From Cinclus cinclus (Eukaryota; Chordata; Aves; Passeriformes; Cinclidae): 64,000 nt of DNA. The stretch is taken from positions 3,410,001 through 3,474,000 of the forward strand of contig NC_085073.1 in the NCBI RefSeq assembly GCF_963662255.1, given 5' to 3'. The notes beneath the pieces are model-generated. The model was not told the DNA's origin. It did not search any database and worked only from the letters and a program-made list of their open reading frames with translations. The position numbers and the translations under genes were made by a program. Within the stretch, counting starts at the first letter, position 1; the number at the start of each line of letters is the position of its first letter. Below, one piece after another: positions 1-12,389 of this stretch.

Positions 1-557
1 TTCTGTTAAACCAAACATCAGTGACTGAAAATCTTTGTCTGCAAAATAGTCCATATTTATTTTTTTTTTTTTTTTTTTGTTATTACCAATGATTCCTGTC
101 TGGTATTACTAACAGTCCTTGGTTGTCTCTACAGATACCCAGTTACTGACACAAATTATTCCCTTGTTTTCTGTGAACTGGGACCCCAGAAGGTTTCACT
201 TTATGGGGTTGTTAGAGAGTGGGCTTTAGCCATAATAATTTTCCATTCTGGGCACAATTCCAGTTGGTAGATTTCTTCAGAGGTTCAAGAAAAGCAAGCT
301 TTTGAGGCTGGTTATTAGAAAACAGGTGCTCATTAGACATTCCTGGGAAGAGAGAGTGTTTCTGATAAGCTCAAGAGGGGGCCTTGTCCAGGTTCAGTTC
401 ATCAAGGCTGACAGCTGAGGAGCATTTCTCAGGTCATAGTGGGATGTGAGAGGAGGGATGTGACCAGATCAGCTTCCCTGGGCCTCTACAGCTTGGAATT
501 ATGACCTTGTGCTGAGCCTCATTCTTATTTTAGTCTGATAACAGCTTCTTTCTACAG
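1..557 (+). other. HAUS8: HAUS8 intron, partial (window edge)
   Basis: This stretch lies upstream of the first recognisable HAUS8 exon and is read as intron. It holds a 19-base T tract at 60-78. No segment with an acceptor, an open frame and a donor in the phase required by the next exon was found. The 5' exons of the gene, encoding the basic N-terminus, lie outside the window. Confidence 0.7.
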
Positions 558-3500
558 GTGCTGACTACAGCACATTAAACCAGAGTGGTTTTGAGAAGGA
601 TGACTTGCAGTCCACGTTATTAGATGAAGAAAAAATGAAGCTACCAGACCTTGATATTTCTGCTATTACTGGTATATTTCTACTCATATGCAATTTCTGT
701 GGTGTTTTTTTGTTTTTGTTTTTGTTTTTTTTTTAATGTATGTGCTGAAACTTGCGGATAAGAAATTGTTGTATCCTTGTATATTCACAAGAGGATTTAA
801 AGCAGAGGTACTAAGAGCTTTGGAATTTAAATTAACCTCTCAATTTGTAGTATCTTTTGGGTGCTCTGTTTTTGTTTAAAGTCAAAAAGTGAAGAATGAG
901 GTACTCTTGAGTCTTTGTTCCTATAAGGGATGGGTGTGAGACCTTCTGAAAAGTGGATCACATTTGTTTGTCTCTAAAAGCTAAGTGCTCACGTGATCCA
1001 TATCTGCTTGTGAGTATATCAGAGCCAGAAAGGGAGCACAGATCTTTTTTACTGGTACACACAATAATTTTGAAATTATCTGTGCCTTTAAAGAAGCTGG
1101 TGGTCTATTCTGTAGACCTCAACAGAAGAGCACACTAACTTTGTTGTTGGGATACAGATAAAAGTGGTCCCAAGAAGAGTTCTTACTCAGAATCTGCTTC
1201 AGGAGGAGATTCAAAGACAAAGGAAATAAGCACAGTGACTGATGAGGTGAGTCTCACTGCTTACATTGGTAAGGATATTTATTTTGAAATGAAGATTTTC
1301 TCTTGATTTTTAATCTGAATTACAGCGGAGGTCCTGGGAGGATGTAAAGCCTCCTTGCACAGTCAGTTCTACTGCTGCAGTGTTTGGTGTGTTGATCAGA
1401 TATCTGGACACTGACCAGAACTTTCCTTCCTTTTTTCATGATGAAGAATCTGTTCCTATCATTGCATCTCCTCAGGTGGTTTGTTCTTGCATTCCTGCCC
1501 ATATTCTTTAATTATATCACATTATCTTTAAGTATTTCCTGGCATTTTTGATCTGAGAACTAACACTGATTCAATATAATATAAAGTGATTTATTTGGGG
1601 ATTTCATTCAGTGTAGCACTGTAACTTCTAATTCTCTACCAGAATTATGAAAATCTGCTGAAAGTATTATAAAAGGTGGTGGAACAAATTAATTTAATGA
1701 ATGGTATTTCATGAACATGAGTGTTTAAAAAACAAACTTCTCTCATTGGGCTTTTTGTTGTAATTCACGTTTAGGCTTTGATGACTCCAGGCACAAATTG
1801 GATTGTTGGTAATTAATTTGACCACTGAAAAAGCAACTGTTTAAATACCAAACTTGATGTAGAATGTTCTTTTCTTTTCTTTTCTGAAGGAAACTGATTC
1901 TCAGGATCTGATGGCAGAGCTGGAATCTGAGACACTACTTTTAACTTACCTAAGAATAAAGGTGAGAGTTGGTCAAGTATTTGATGTTTCAGATAGAACT
2001 TGATATTGAGGAGTTGTACAATTTCTTAAATGTTTCCTGACCTGTAAAAGTTAGATTTTTGTGACTGTATATGTTTATAATTTATAAAACTGTAATACTT
2101 GCTATGGAAACTCCTAGCATGGACTCAGTGACAGTTGATTAAGCTAGTGCTGGTTCTTAGGAATTAGGGGGATGCAGAAGTTTTGGGAGAGCTGTGAGTC
2201 TGTCTGGAGTTGAAGGTTGTGGCAGTGACTTTGTTCCCTCAGTGCTCCGTGTGTGTATTTTCCTTTGCAAATAGAAGCAGGGGTGGGGCAAGAGTCTTGA
2301 GAGGGTCTTGAACTCTGATTTTCTGTGCTTACTGTGTGAGGTCTCCTGTTCATTAATTGTAACTTCTTGCTGTGGTCTGAGGCTTGCATTTCTTTCTTCA
2401 GAGCATGTTAATTGCTCAGATGTAGCATTGCTTTAATTGTGAATATTTTTGGGATGTAATAGACAGAAAAAAAGGTTGCCAAGATGAAGGAAAAAGCAGA
2501 AGAAAACCTGCTAATGTTGTGTGAAGAAAAGCGGAGACAACAGGAGAAGCTCTGGGAGCTGAAACGTGAAATTCTGCTTAAGGAGCGAGAGCAGAAGCTC
2601 AACGAAACTTTAGACAAGCAGGCAAGTTTTAATAGGATTAATGCTTCTCTGACAGTTACACAAACTCATTTATGAAATAGTCCTTTGCCCCGGGGACATT
2701 TGTCTGCCTCCGTGGCCACCAGGGCTACAGTTTTGTGCATCTTAAAGCAAACTAATTTCTCCTTCCTGTTGAGGCCTGCAGCACCTGAGCAGGTGCCTTT
2801 GTCACTGTTGAGTTGCCTCTCATGGACAGGCAGGAAGGAGAAGCTGGAGCTCTTGGGCAAGGGCAGAGATTGCAGTGGCTGCCAGGGCAGGGTCTGGGTG
2901 TTGCACAGGAGGTGAAAGTACCCAAAGGCACGTGAACATCCTGCACTTGGGCAACTCCAGTTATGGTTAGAGCTGAGATGCCCCCTTTAGAGAGAAGTGA
3001 ACATCATCTGTTGTTTGTATGTGTTAGCCACAAGTAGTTCTGGCCTAATTGTAAGAAGACAGGTTTCTGATGGATAGTTAATGTTTGAATAATGAATTTT
3101 CAAAACTGAATCTCTTTGCTTTTTAACAAATACACATCACAAAAATTGAACAAGGCTTTTGGAGAACAGGCTTGTTAATTCCAGTCAAAGGATCTGATCT
3201 AAAACCCTTTGCTGGCTATGTTGCCAATATCTCTGAGCTACAGAAACAAAGGAACTGGTACTAAGGACATAGAGAAAAACATAATAAACAGTTGGATAGG
3301 ATTATTGTTCCTCAGGCTTCTTGAATTCCTCTCTCAATGAGCATTTCAGATCAATATTTGGTTTTATCATAAGGGAGTTTTTTGTAGTGAGCTGGGTGTG
3401 TAATGACAGAGGATGTGCTTTTGGAGAAGTGTTGTTCAGTGTGTGTCTCTTTCAGATAGAAGTGCTGACTCCCCTCATTGCTGTCTGTGAGCAGTTTAAA

Positions 3501-5625
3501 GAGCAATACAAAAGCTTTGCATCTTCCCTGGATGCTACAAGACACGAATTACCCATAAAGAATATTCACATAGAAGGAGATAAGAAAACCTACCTTGGTA
3601 TGAAAATTCAATTTTATCAAATTTGCTTTCAGTTACAATGGGTTTATGCTGAAAAAGCTTCTCACGTTGTTACTGCTGTATCTCTCTGTGGCCACTAGAG
3701 GAACTTTGTGTGCTCTTAGAGCCCGTGTGGACACTGGGCTACAGCAGAAATCACATGTTGTCCTGTGTGTAATTCTTATCTCTGTTTAAACATGTAACTA
3801 CACAGTGTTTTACCTCGCAGCAGAGAAGAAATCAGCTTTATAAGTTAGCTCAGTCTTCATATACACCTTCTTTAGCAGGTTTCTATGTATTTTAGCTGTA
3901 TTCATGGCATTCCTCCCCTTTAATTTTTCCTACTGTGTAAACAAGTTGTAGGAATGCTGTGGTCTTTCTTGTTTCTGTGTTTGAGGGACAGAGTCACTTG
4001 GGCAGACTTGCTCATGTTTCTTTGCAGAACTGGAGCTTAAATATTATTGTGTTGTGTCTTGACCCAGAGAATGTTTAATAAATCAGTACATGCATTTTAT
4101 ATTGAAGTCTGGACAAAAAGTTACATTTTTTAACTGCTGGTCTGCAAGAAGCAAGATTCTTAAATCATTTACAATAATCTTGCACTTTAAGACAAATGGA
4201 AAATGTTTATTGAAGAGCTTAGAATTCTTGTAAGAAGACTAGAAAGGAGTAACTCCATTTTCTTGTTTGTGAATGTTGAAGGAAATGATTGAATACATTT
4301 CACCAACAGAAGTACATGAAACTGGTCAGGGAATTTTGGGTGTCTAAAACTTGTTTTTTCTCTTACATTTCTCTTAAAAATCTTTGACATACTCTAAATG
4401 AGAGCCTGATGAGAAATTTTAATAGCCTGTTGCCAGTGCTAGTCACAGCAATGAAAAATAATTTGGCTTTCACCGTTTCATGGTGTTTTTATGAAAGCTG
4501 AAAAATATTTTTTGTCTAGTTCAGCTGTCTCTGGGTTACTCCAGCTGTTAATATCTTATATTAACTGGTGCCACTCTCATTTTTAATAGTACCTTTAACT
4601 TCTCATCTTGCAGATGAATTGGGAAAGCAATTAATGATCACACAGGAGCTTCTGACAGAAGTTATGCCAAAACACTCAGAGGATACTGCAAAAGTACTTG
4701 GTGCAGTGAAAGAACTTAAAGAAGTGTCTCAGCAACTGAGTAAAGGTCTTCAAAGGTAATCACAACAGTTGGGTGGAAAGATTTGTTGACTAAGTATTTG
4801 GAGGAAAACCTATAGCCCTTGCCAGAATATATCCAGAACTCAGACTGGAGAAGGGTTAACTGAGGGTTTTGTAGCACTAAGGGTAATTCTCTTTGTAGCA
4901 GTCATCTATATTTCTGTCCCTGCCCTGCCTACAGTCACAGTAGGATGTTTGGGGTTAGGTTTGTACTCCAGGTGAGCCTCTTCAGTGTGCCATTCTCTGA
5001 CACTTCAGCTGAGAATTTTACTGAGCAAGATTAGACTTGGTAAATTTGAGTATGTAGGAGTAGAGAAACCCAGGAGACAGAAAAGTGAGCTGTAAACTGT
5101 TTTAAATAAAGCCCTGCAAATGTGTCATCCTTGAGAAGGCACAAGGAGCACAGATAAGGGTTTTCTCCTCAACCATTGTGATGGCAAATACAAAGCATCA
5201 CTGGGAGGAGGAGGAAGAGATAAAGTATGGCTAATGTCCTTCTCTTCCTTCATTGCCCCAGAAGAGATTGGAGTTAAAATCTTTTAAGACTGATAGACCA
5301 TTAAGCCACTAATCCCCCACTCCTGAAAACTGCCCCATCTCTCCTCCCAGTTCTTGCTTTTGAGAAGAAAATTCACATTTTACATTTGTTTTCTTCTGGT
5401 GGGGCCAAAGTTGGAGAAAGATGCAGATGTCCAGGCATGTAGTCTTTGGACTAAAGCAGAATTACTGTCCTTCAGAGTCACTGATTCAGCTTCGTGTGTT
5501 CCAGGAGTTTCACAGATGTGCAGAATCTGTCCTTTGAAGCCTGTAAAGAAGTTTCTCTGCATAACCAAAACGTGTGTGAAGAGAAACATGGAGCAGATGT
5601 TGTGAAACGCTGGTATTTCAACTGA
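558..5625 (+). CDS. HAUS8: HAUS augmin-like complex subunit 8, 3' part (8 exons)
   Basis: HAUS8 is a subunit of augmin, the eight-protein complex that recruits gamma-tubulin ring complexes to existing spindle microtubules for branching nucleation. Coding exons: 558-671, 1158-1246, 1326-1475, 1890-1961, 2463-2621, 3456-3597, 4614-4755, 5505-5625 (stop TGA 5623-5625). Phases agree at every junction, giving 328 complete residues; the 5' end is missing. Recognition rests on the family-typical runs SETLLLTYL, a Lys/Glu-rich coiled coil beginning AKMKEKAEENLL, then IEVLTPL, EQYKSFASSLD and TRHELPIKNIHIEGD. The protein ends at RWYFN, where mammalian HAUS8 continues with a low-complexity tail of several tens of residues. 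The intron after 2621 starts with GC. Exon 1326-1475 is the least certain: it is a frame-neutral 150-nt cassette without a motif I recognise. The CPAMD8 neighbour downstream supports the identification. Confidence 0.9.
2463..2621 (+). CDS. HAUS8: HAUS8 coiled-coil exon with GC donor
   Basis: This 53-codon exon encodes most of the charged coiled coil. It starts after the acceptor 'gatgtaatag' and ends in CAG. The next bases are gcaagt, the classic consensus of a GC-AG intron. A GT donor in frame is not available nearby, and the next exon (3456) continues the family sequence with IEVLTP exactly, so the GC donor is very probably used. Confidence 0.85.
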
Positions 5626-6077
5626 GTTTCTACATTGTTTTACTACTGAGTAGGTACTAACTCAAAGCCAGAAGACATGTTAGCCTTTTACTTCTTGTGT
5701 GGACATACAACTTGCCCAGTTTTCCAGTGAAGCCAGCAGCAGGGGTGCTCACTGATGCAGGAATTGGAGAGTTGTTCTGCAGGCTGTCCCACAGGGAGAC
5801 ATGGCTGCTCGATTTAAAAGGGGATTTCTGTGACAGGTTTTCTATCACTTTCTGCCTTGACAGTACTGAAAGGTAAATGATCAGAAGTGCTATTCCTGCC
5901 AAATCTGACCTGTGTGGTAATCCACAGCCTGAGGTTGCTCACTGAACAACTTCTGCAGGAACTCTTGATTTGTCCCGTATTTCTGGGTGTGCTGGGTGGG
6001 TATTAAGTACTTGGAAGAAGCCTGATCACTTTGAGCAAGTGAGAAGTTTTGGTAACTGGTTGCCTAATTGAGTTGTA

Positions 6078-6083
6078 AATAAA
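6078..6083 (+). terminator. HAUS8: Poly(A) signal AATAAA, HAUS8
   Basis: Canonical hexamer about 450 nt after the HAUS8 stop codon. Confidence 0.6.
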
Positions 6084-6148
6084 TTATTGAAATGACAAAT
6101 GCTTTTGTATAAACCTGACTCCTCTTTAAGGATTTTGTTCTTGTTAAT

Positions 6149-6154
6149 AATAAA
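6149..6154 (+). terminator. HAUS8: Second poly(A) signal AATAAA, HAUS8
   Basis: Canonical hexamer 71 nt beyond the first one. Alternative cleavage is possible. Confidence 0.6.
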
Positions 6155-6175
6155 GACTATTTTCCATTGCTTTAG

Positions 6176-9100
6176 CAGTAGCCTTCAAGTTTGAATGTCC
6201 ACTGATCTCCTACAGCAGCTTTTGTTTCCATCTGGGCTTACTTAGGGCTAATACTGCATAGCCCAGTGATGCACTTGTACACACCAAGTGGTCCCAGTGG
6301 TCAGCCATGAGCACCCCAAGTGCTGAGGCCAAAGGATTGGGAATGGGGAAAGAAACCACAAACCTGATTACTGAGTGCATGTGCTGTGCTAGGAACATCC
6401 AAGCCACATCTTGCAAATGTTTCTTCAGCATCCTTTCCTTTTCTTACAAAAAATGCATGTTTCTCTGAAGACGTGCTGTAACCTGCAGTTTTAACCTGTG
6501 GAACCTTGTTCTGTGATGGTTTTTCACAGTTCTAGTTTAAGCTGTGTCTATAGGGCTTTTTGGCCTACTCCTAAGATACCTGGAGTATTGTCCTTGCACT
6601 CCTTCAGGTGCCATTCAAGCTTTCTTCCTGGCACTTCTAAAGGTCTATCTAGCTTCTTGTCTCCTTTTCTTTAAAATTAGAAGTAAATTAAGTGACTGGA
6701 TCAGTAGATGTCCCACACCCATAAAACAAACTGTTCAGACCTTCCTTTGCATACACAGTGCAATTTTTTTTAGTAGCAGCTTCTCTGTGAACCAGTGTTA
6801 TTTCAGGATATCCATCTGTTATTTCTTTTTCCTCACATGATCTGCACCTGGTAGTTCAATCCAGCACATCAGCAATAGGTGCTGGATCAAGCTCTGGGGC
6901 AGGAGCATGAGCTGCATCCATACATTTGGCCGCTGGATGGGGAACTTCGCCCACCAAAGTCAGCTTGGCTGTAAATGTGTGAGCTGCTTAGTTTTGGTGG
7001 ATGGAGATGTGGACAGAAAGGCTTCAATCTGATGAAACTGGTTTGGATTATTGCGGGGCTGTGTGTCCTCACACTTTTAACCTCTTTATCATCAGTGTGT
7101 CAGTTCTAAGACTGAAAGTTGGGAAGGGTCATCTTCCCTTTCATTGGAGAGGGGAGGGATGAAATTGAAATCAGTATTGTGGTGTCTTGATAATAATGTC
7201 TCTGCACAGGGATATCAGAATGTCTTTCCTAGGATTCATTAATGGTACACCTCACTGATGAGCTGAAAAAGTACTTTTCTTTTAAGGAATACTTTTAAAT
7301 TAAACCCATCCTTTTCAGTCAAGTGACTTTCTGCCCTTGAGATGTTATTGGATACGTGTACCTACACCCAAACGTTACTTAAGCAACAGCCAGCAATGCA
7401 AATTTTCCCTGCGAAAAGCAGTGGAATGCTGCTGGTTCTCCCCCCGGGGAGGTGCTTGCTGTGAGCACAATGACAGGCTGTAAATCTTGCGGGGGCAGTA
7501 GTTCAGCCCCGCTGCTGCAGGCGGCACTCGCTGCACTCGTCCTCCCACGAGGCAAAGGGGAGTCCTGGGGCTGAAGCCAAACTGCTGCTACAGAACAATT
7601 CTGTGCCCGGGGGTGTGCACTCATTGTTTCAGAAGAATCAGAGGCATTCATTTGAGCATTCTGGCCATTCTTTAAACTGAGCACTTGTGTAATTCTTTGT
7701 ACACACGGTACAACAAGTGTTAGCTAAAGCAGCTCAGCCTCTCCAGGAAAGGGTTTTAAACTAGTTTGAGCAGAGATTTTTTTTCTTCTTGATTTTCGTG
7801 AATGTTTTTTCCTAAGTGGACCTGTTTTGGCTCTTTGCAGAAGTGTTTTTTGGCTCCTCCACCTTGAAATAGCCACAGCATTGGCTGCTGTCATTTAACA
7901 CTGTACAAACAACAACAAAGAACTGCAGAATCACTGGAGCAGGAGCTAAACAGATGTGACACCACTTGTTTTGTCTTTTCCACTTATTTTCTGATAATGT
8001 CACATGCTCTAAATCAGTTGGAATCCTAAACAAATTAAGGGCTCTTTTTATTCAGGTTTTGTGTCTTTTTTTCTCCTGTGGAATTAATAATATTCTCCCT
8101 GCTGTAACTTGTATCGGCGTAGATTTAGTTTTGTTTTGCCTGAACTTGTGCAGTACTTACTACCTATTTATTAATCTTTTAGGCCAGAAGTCCTTCTTGA
8201 CCAGTTGTTAATATTCCTGTGTGTTAAGGTGCTTTTGTGGGGAAAGGGATTTTTTTTTCTTCCTCCAAAAACTGAAAGCATTTGTGAATTGAGCCAGGTG
8301 GGTGAGGCCTGGGAGGAAGGGGGAGCTCAGAAATGGAAGTATTTGTCCCTTGCAAAACCCTTGGTTGTTTAAGAACAGATTGGCCAAGCTTTAGGTCTGG
8401 CTTTGCCCTGCAGCTTGCCCTGCCTGGGTGCTGGTGTGCCTGGGGGAGCTGGGGCCACATTCTCAGTGCCAGACCCTGACCACCAGCTCGGGAGGGCTGA
8501 GCCAAGGCATTTTTTGCTGTAATTCCTGTGCTGCTTTCAATGGGGGCTCCGGGGTCAAGGTAAGGCAGGATCCCTCCTGTCCCGGGTGCTCTGGGAGTGG
8601 AGCTGCAGCTCTGGACATCACCGAGGTTCGTTTGTCCCCTCCCCACACCCCAAACCCAAAACCCCCAACTCTTTGTTCACAGGAGCTGCAGACGAAGCTG
8701 AGCCTGTGCTCATCAACAGCCAGCAAAGCAGCTCATGACCCCAGCAGATGTTTCTGCATTTTAGGCTAATGAGAACTTATTGGATTACTGCAGTCTTCCC
8801 TGCCTCGGAGTAAATACCACTTTGTTGGAGATCCGGAAATTCATACTGAATATGATAAACAAACTGCTGGCTGGGCTGGGATTGCCAGGACATGAAAAGA
8901 GTTCCAGAGCGGCAGAAGATCTAACAGCTCTGAAATGCACCACTGAGCCACACCAATTAAGAGCATTTCCAGTGATTATGTGAGCATTCCTGTTCAACTC
9001 ACAGAAATTATTTTAGGTTGTTTCTTCCGCTGCATTTGTGTGTGGTCTGTACAGCAAGCATGAGGTTTGCAGAGTGGGCTCAAAAGCCTCTGAACAGTTT

Positions 9101-12100
9101 CTTTTAAAATATTTCTCTGATGATGTATGTGCAACAACCGAGTGTCTTGCTAATTCAAGATCTTCAATTTTCTATGTTTTGATTGCCCCTTCAGATAGAA
9201 CTAATTTTTTAGTTTATACAGACAATGTATGTTTGGAGATGGCCTGCAGGATACAAAAACTTAATTTCTTTTTTTTAATATCTCTTGCATATGGGAGGTG
9301 GCCCTAAAGTTCCATCAGACTATGCACAAATTGTATTTCACCAGTCATGTAGGAGCTAAGAAGAGAATTGGGAAATTATTTCTGACTAAATGTGTGAATG
9401 ACAGCCCCTTCTCATAAGCACAGCACTCTTGCTTCTAAATCATTCAAAATCCTCCATTTGAATGCTTTCCCAGTACTATTTCAGTCACTTTGTCCAGAAT
9501 TAAAATGTTATATTACTGTGAAAGATCACTCTCTCCTGCTCTATGGATGAATAGTAACCATTTTTGACAGAACTATTTAATAATTATGTTCTCAATATCA
9601 TTATCCTGTTATATGCTATTACGGTCCTAGCTGAAAAGTGCTCTTTAATTATCCTTTCCTTATAATTTCTTTTAGAGATGTTTGTATTCCTGGGGGGCAG
9701 GATCAGTCTGGTTTCTGCCACTCTGTCTGGACTGATGTAGTTTCTGTTAAACTATTTCCCTCAGTGCTAGTGAGGTGCAGGAGTGTGGCAAAGCCTGGAC
9801 ACTTATTTTGCTGTTATCACTTTCTGCTTTTGCTATCTCTGTTTGGCTGTCACAGAAACATGAAGGGAGAACAAAACTCAAGAGTTAAAGAATAGGTGTG
9901 GGTTTTTTACCAGAATATGATAAAAATTACTGTGAATATAATGCTGCAAAAATTAACTAAGGCCTTGTTCTTGTCTAATGGTGTGTAATGCCTGAGATGA
10001 ATGTTTTTCAATTGGGAAAGGAGGAGAAAATATTCTGGAAATTGATGAGTTTTATTCTTTTTCACCCACCTTCTACTGAAATCTAGTGTGTACAGGACTT
10101 AACACAAAGCTCAATGATTAATAGCCTTGGGTTTAGTACCATATCTTTTATGTGCACAGTTTACACGTATTAAAATCTTTAAACAAGTGAGAATTACCTT
10201 TTATACCTTTGGATCTGATCATCTGAGTAACACATTAGTGACACACACTTATCAAGGGCTAATTATTGATGGCATGGTCCTAGCACTTGTTTCCTGTGAG
10301 TTGTCTTACTGATTTCAATCTGGCAATTGAGGTGGGGGGAAAAGCTGAGAGTGGCAGTACTTGAGAATTATTATTTTTTGCTTGACAAATCCCTGTCTGA
10401 TAATTTTCACATTGCACAGTTTTTATGAGGTATTTGGGACACGGGGGAGGATTTCTTCTCCTGCAGAGTGATGGTGAGGCTGTACAAGTGATCAGGGTGT
10501 GAATTAGAGCTGGTCAGAACCAATACAGATGTATTCACACCTTGTTCTCTAAACCCCTGTCCCTCCCTCATCTTTCTGCCACCAGCATGGCCAACACCAA
10601 TCCCCCACATGCTCTCAAGTGCCTGAGATTCCTAAGACTTTATGAGGAGCAGAATTACGTTTTCTGTAAACGAAATAAAAATCTGAACTATGCACAGTGC
10701 AAGCGGGTGGGTGAATATGGCCCATAGATCTGACTGATGAATAGTTTTTATACATGAGCAGTTCTTACAGAACTTCCTTTTAACTCCTAACCATTACCAG
10801 ATGTGGGTTGCAGGCGGCTGCTGGAATTCCAACACCTGTTGCATCACACTGAATGGGATTCATTTTGGCAAGCACAGAAAATTCCATTTCAGTAAGTAAA
10901 TAGTTTGAAATTATATCTAAAGCCTCCTTTTTTTTTTTTTTTTCCCAGACCAATTTGATTCCAGGCTTATTTACAGGATTGCACATACCTTCATAATTAG
11001 AAGATGGTTTGCAGTCTACAGAGGCTGTAATTGCCTGAGATTTCTTGTAGTCAGTAAATATCAAATGGAAAATCTTCACTTTAGAAGACATCTCTCCTTT
11101 AAAAGAGTGAGCAATTCAAAAGGGCTGGACTTTACATAATGGTGATTTCTATCTGTGCTTTTTGAGATGTAGAAATACACATTTATGTCTTATTCTGAGG
11201 AGAGTGGAGCTCCATTTTAGCACTGCACTTTGCTGCATTCATCAGTCCATCGCTGAATCCTGTTGCTTGTTCAAAGCCCTTACTCAGAGCTTTTCCAAAG
11301 CTCTTTCCTGTGGTTGACAGGATGGGTGTTTAGTAGCATTTTTTGGTTTTTTTGGTAGATTCCCCATAGACCTCATGTTTGAGTCTGTAATGAACCATTT
11401 GTGGTTTGCTTTAGAAAGCTATGGGGTGTAGAGGTAATTAAAGAATTAATATTTTTGAAAGCATGATGCTGTTTCAGCCCAAACATACCTGATCTCTGCC
11501 ATGCTATGAGAACAGCAAAGGTGCTTCTTTTTCATTTTGCCTCCTTTAATCTTTAATCAAAGGATCCCAACATGCCTTGAAGTGTCACCCTGAGGAGAGG
11601 CTGGATCAACACGGCTGCTCTGCAGAACAGGGAAGCACTGAGGCAGGCAGGGTTCTGTGTTTGTAGCTGAGAATAGCAAGAAACTGGAGAACAATTTGGA
11701 GTTACCAGATTTTTTTCTTTGCCTGGTTCAGTTTGTCTCAAAAACAAACAAACAAACTCCAAAGAAGCAAGCAAACAAACAAAACACAAACCATTCCACT
11801 TTAATGTACTTTCTAGTGAGTTCCTTCTCATAGTTCCTAGCTCATAATTTCCTTGGGAAGTGACCCCTGTCCTAGAGTCTCATCTTTGTCTAATTTGCCA
11901 AAAACTGTTTGTTCTTCTTCTAGGTTTGTTCTGCCTCTCCACAAAAATGAGACAGTGCTGGTTTAGGATAGATTTAAGTAGGCAAAAGTAGCCGCATCTC
12001 GCAGTGTTAGCCATTATTAAAGATAATCTGAATTTATCAAAAAGCTGCTGAGTGACTATGTTTTTAAGAGAAGACATCAAAATGAGTGTCAGTTTCACAC

Positions 12101-12389
12101 AAGATAAAAATCTAAGCAGTATTTGTGTGTGTAAACCAGGTGTAGTGGCGAGAAAATGTTCTTCAAACTACCTACATTGAGGCTTTTCATTTATTGCTGG
12201 GGCAAAGAATTCCCCTCTGAAACACATCTGGGATCCTGGCGTGCCTGGGTTTTCTCCAGCAGGGATCAGAGGAATCATTCCTTGACGTGTCTGTGCAATG
12301 GCAGATGGCATTTGTTCTGTCACCTCGGCTTTGCAGTCGCCTTGGGTTTGCTTTTCCCGGTTCGTGGGAACTCCGCTCTTGGGCTGCCG
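6176..12389. other. HAUS8-CPAMD8 intergenic region
   Basis: About 6.2 kb between the HAUS8 poly(A) signals and the CPAMD8 CpG island. No exon-like series with matching splice phases was found on either strand. Local features are a somewhat CpG-richer patch at about 7430-7620, a GC-richer stretch at about 8290-8700, a T tract near 10930, and an AAAC-rich patch at about 11740-11790. The open frames here are short and carry no recognisable family signature. Confidence 0.6.

Larger units (their letters stand above)
5626..6175 (+). other. HAUS8: HAUS8 3' UTR with two poly(A) signals
   Basis: Non-coding sequence follows the TGA at 5623-5625. Two canonical AATAAA signals are seen, at 6078-6083 and 6149-6154, so cleavage is expected near 6100 or 6170. 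The exact 3' end is inferred. Confidence 0.65.

Noticed and set aside
132..179. Candidate HAUS8 exon after 'ctctacag' and before gtttca
   Set aside because: None of its frames ends in the phase required by the exon at 558, and no family sequence is seen.
8224..8769. Overlapping 113- and 140-codon open frames in a GC-richer intergenic stretch
   Set aside because: No recognisable domain, no exon series with matching phases, and Pro/Ser/Gly-rich composition as expected from GC content.
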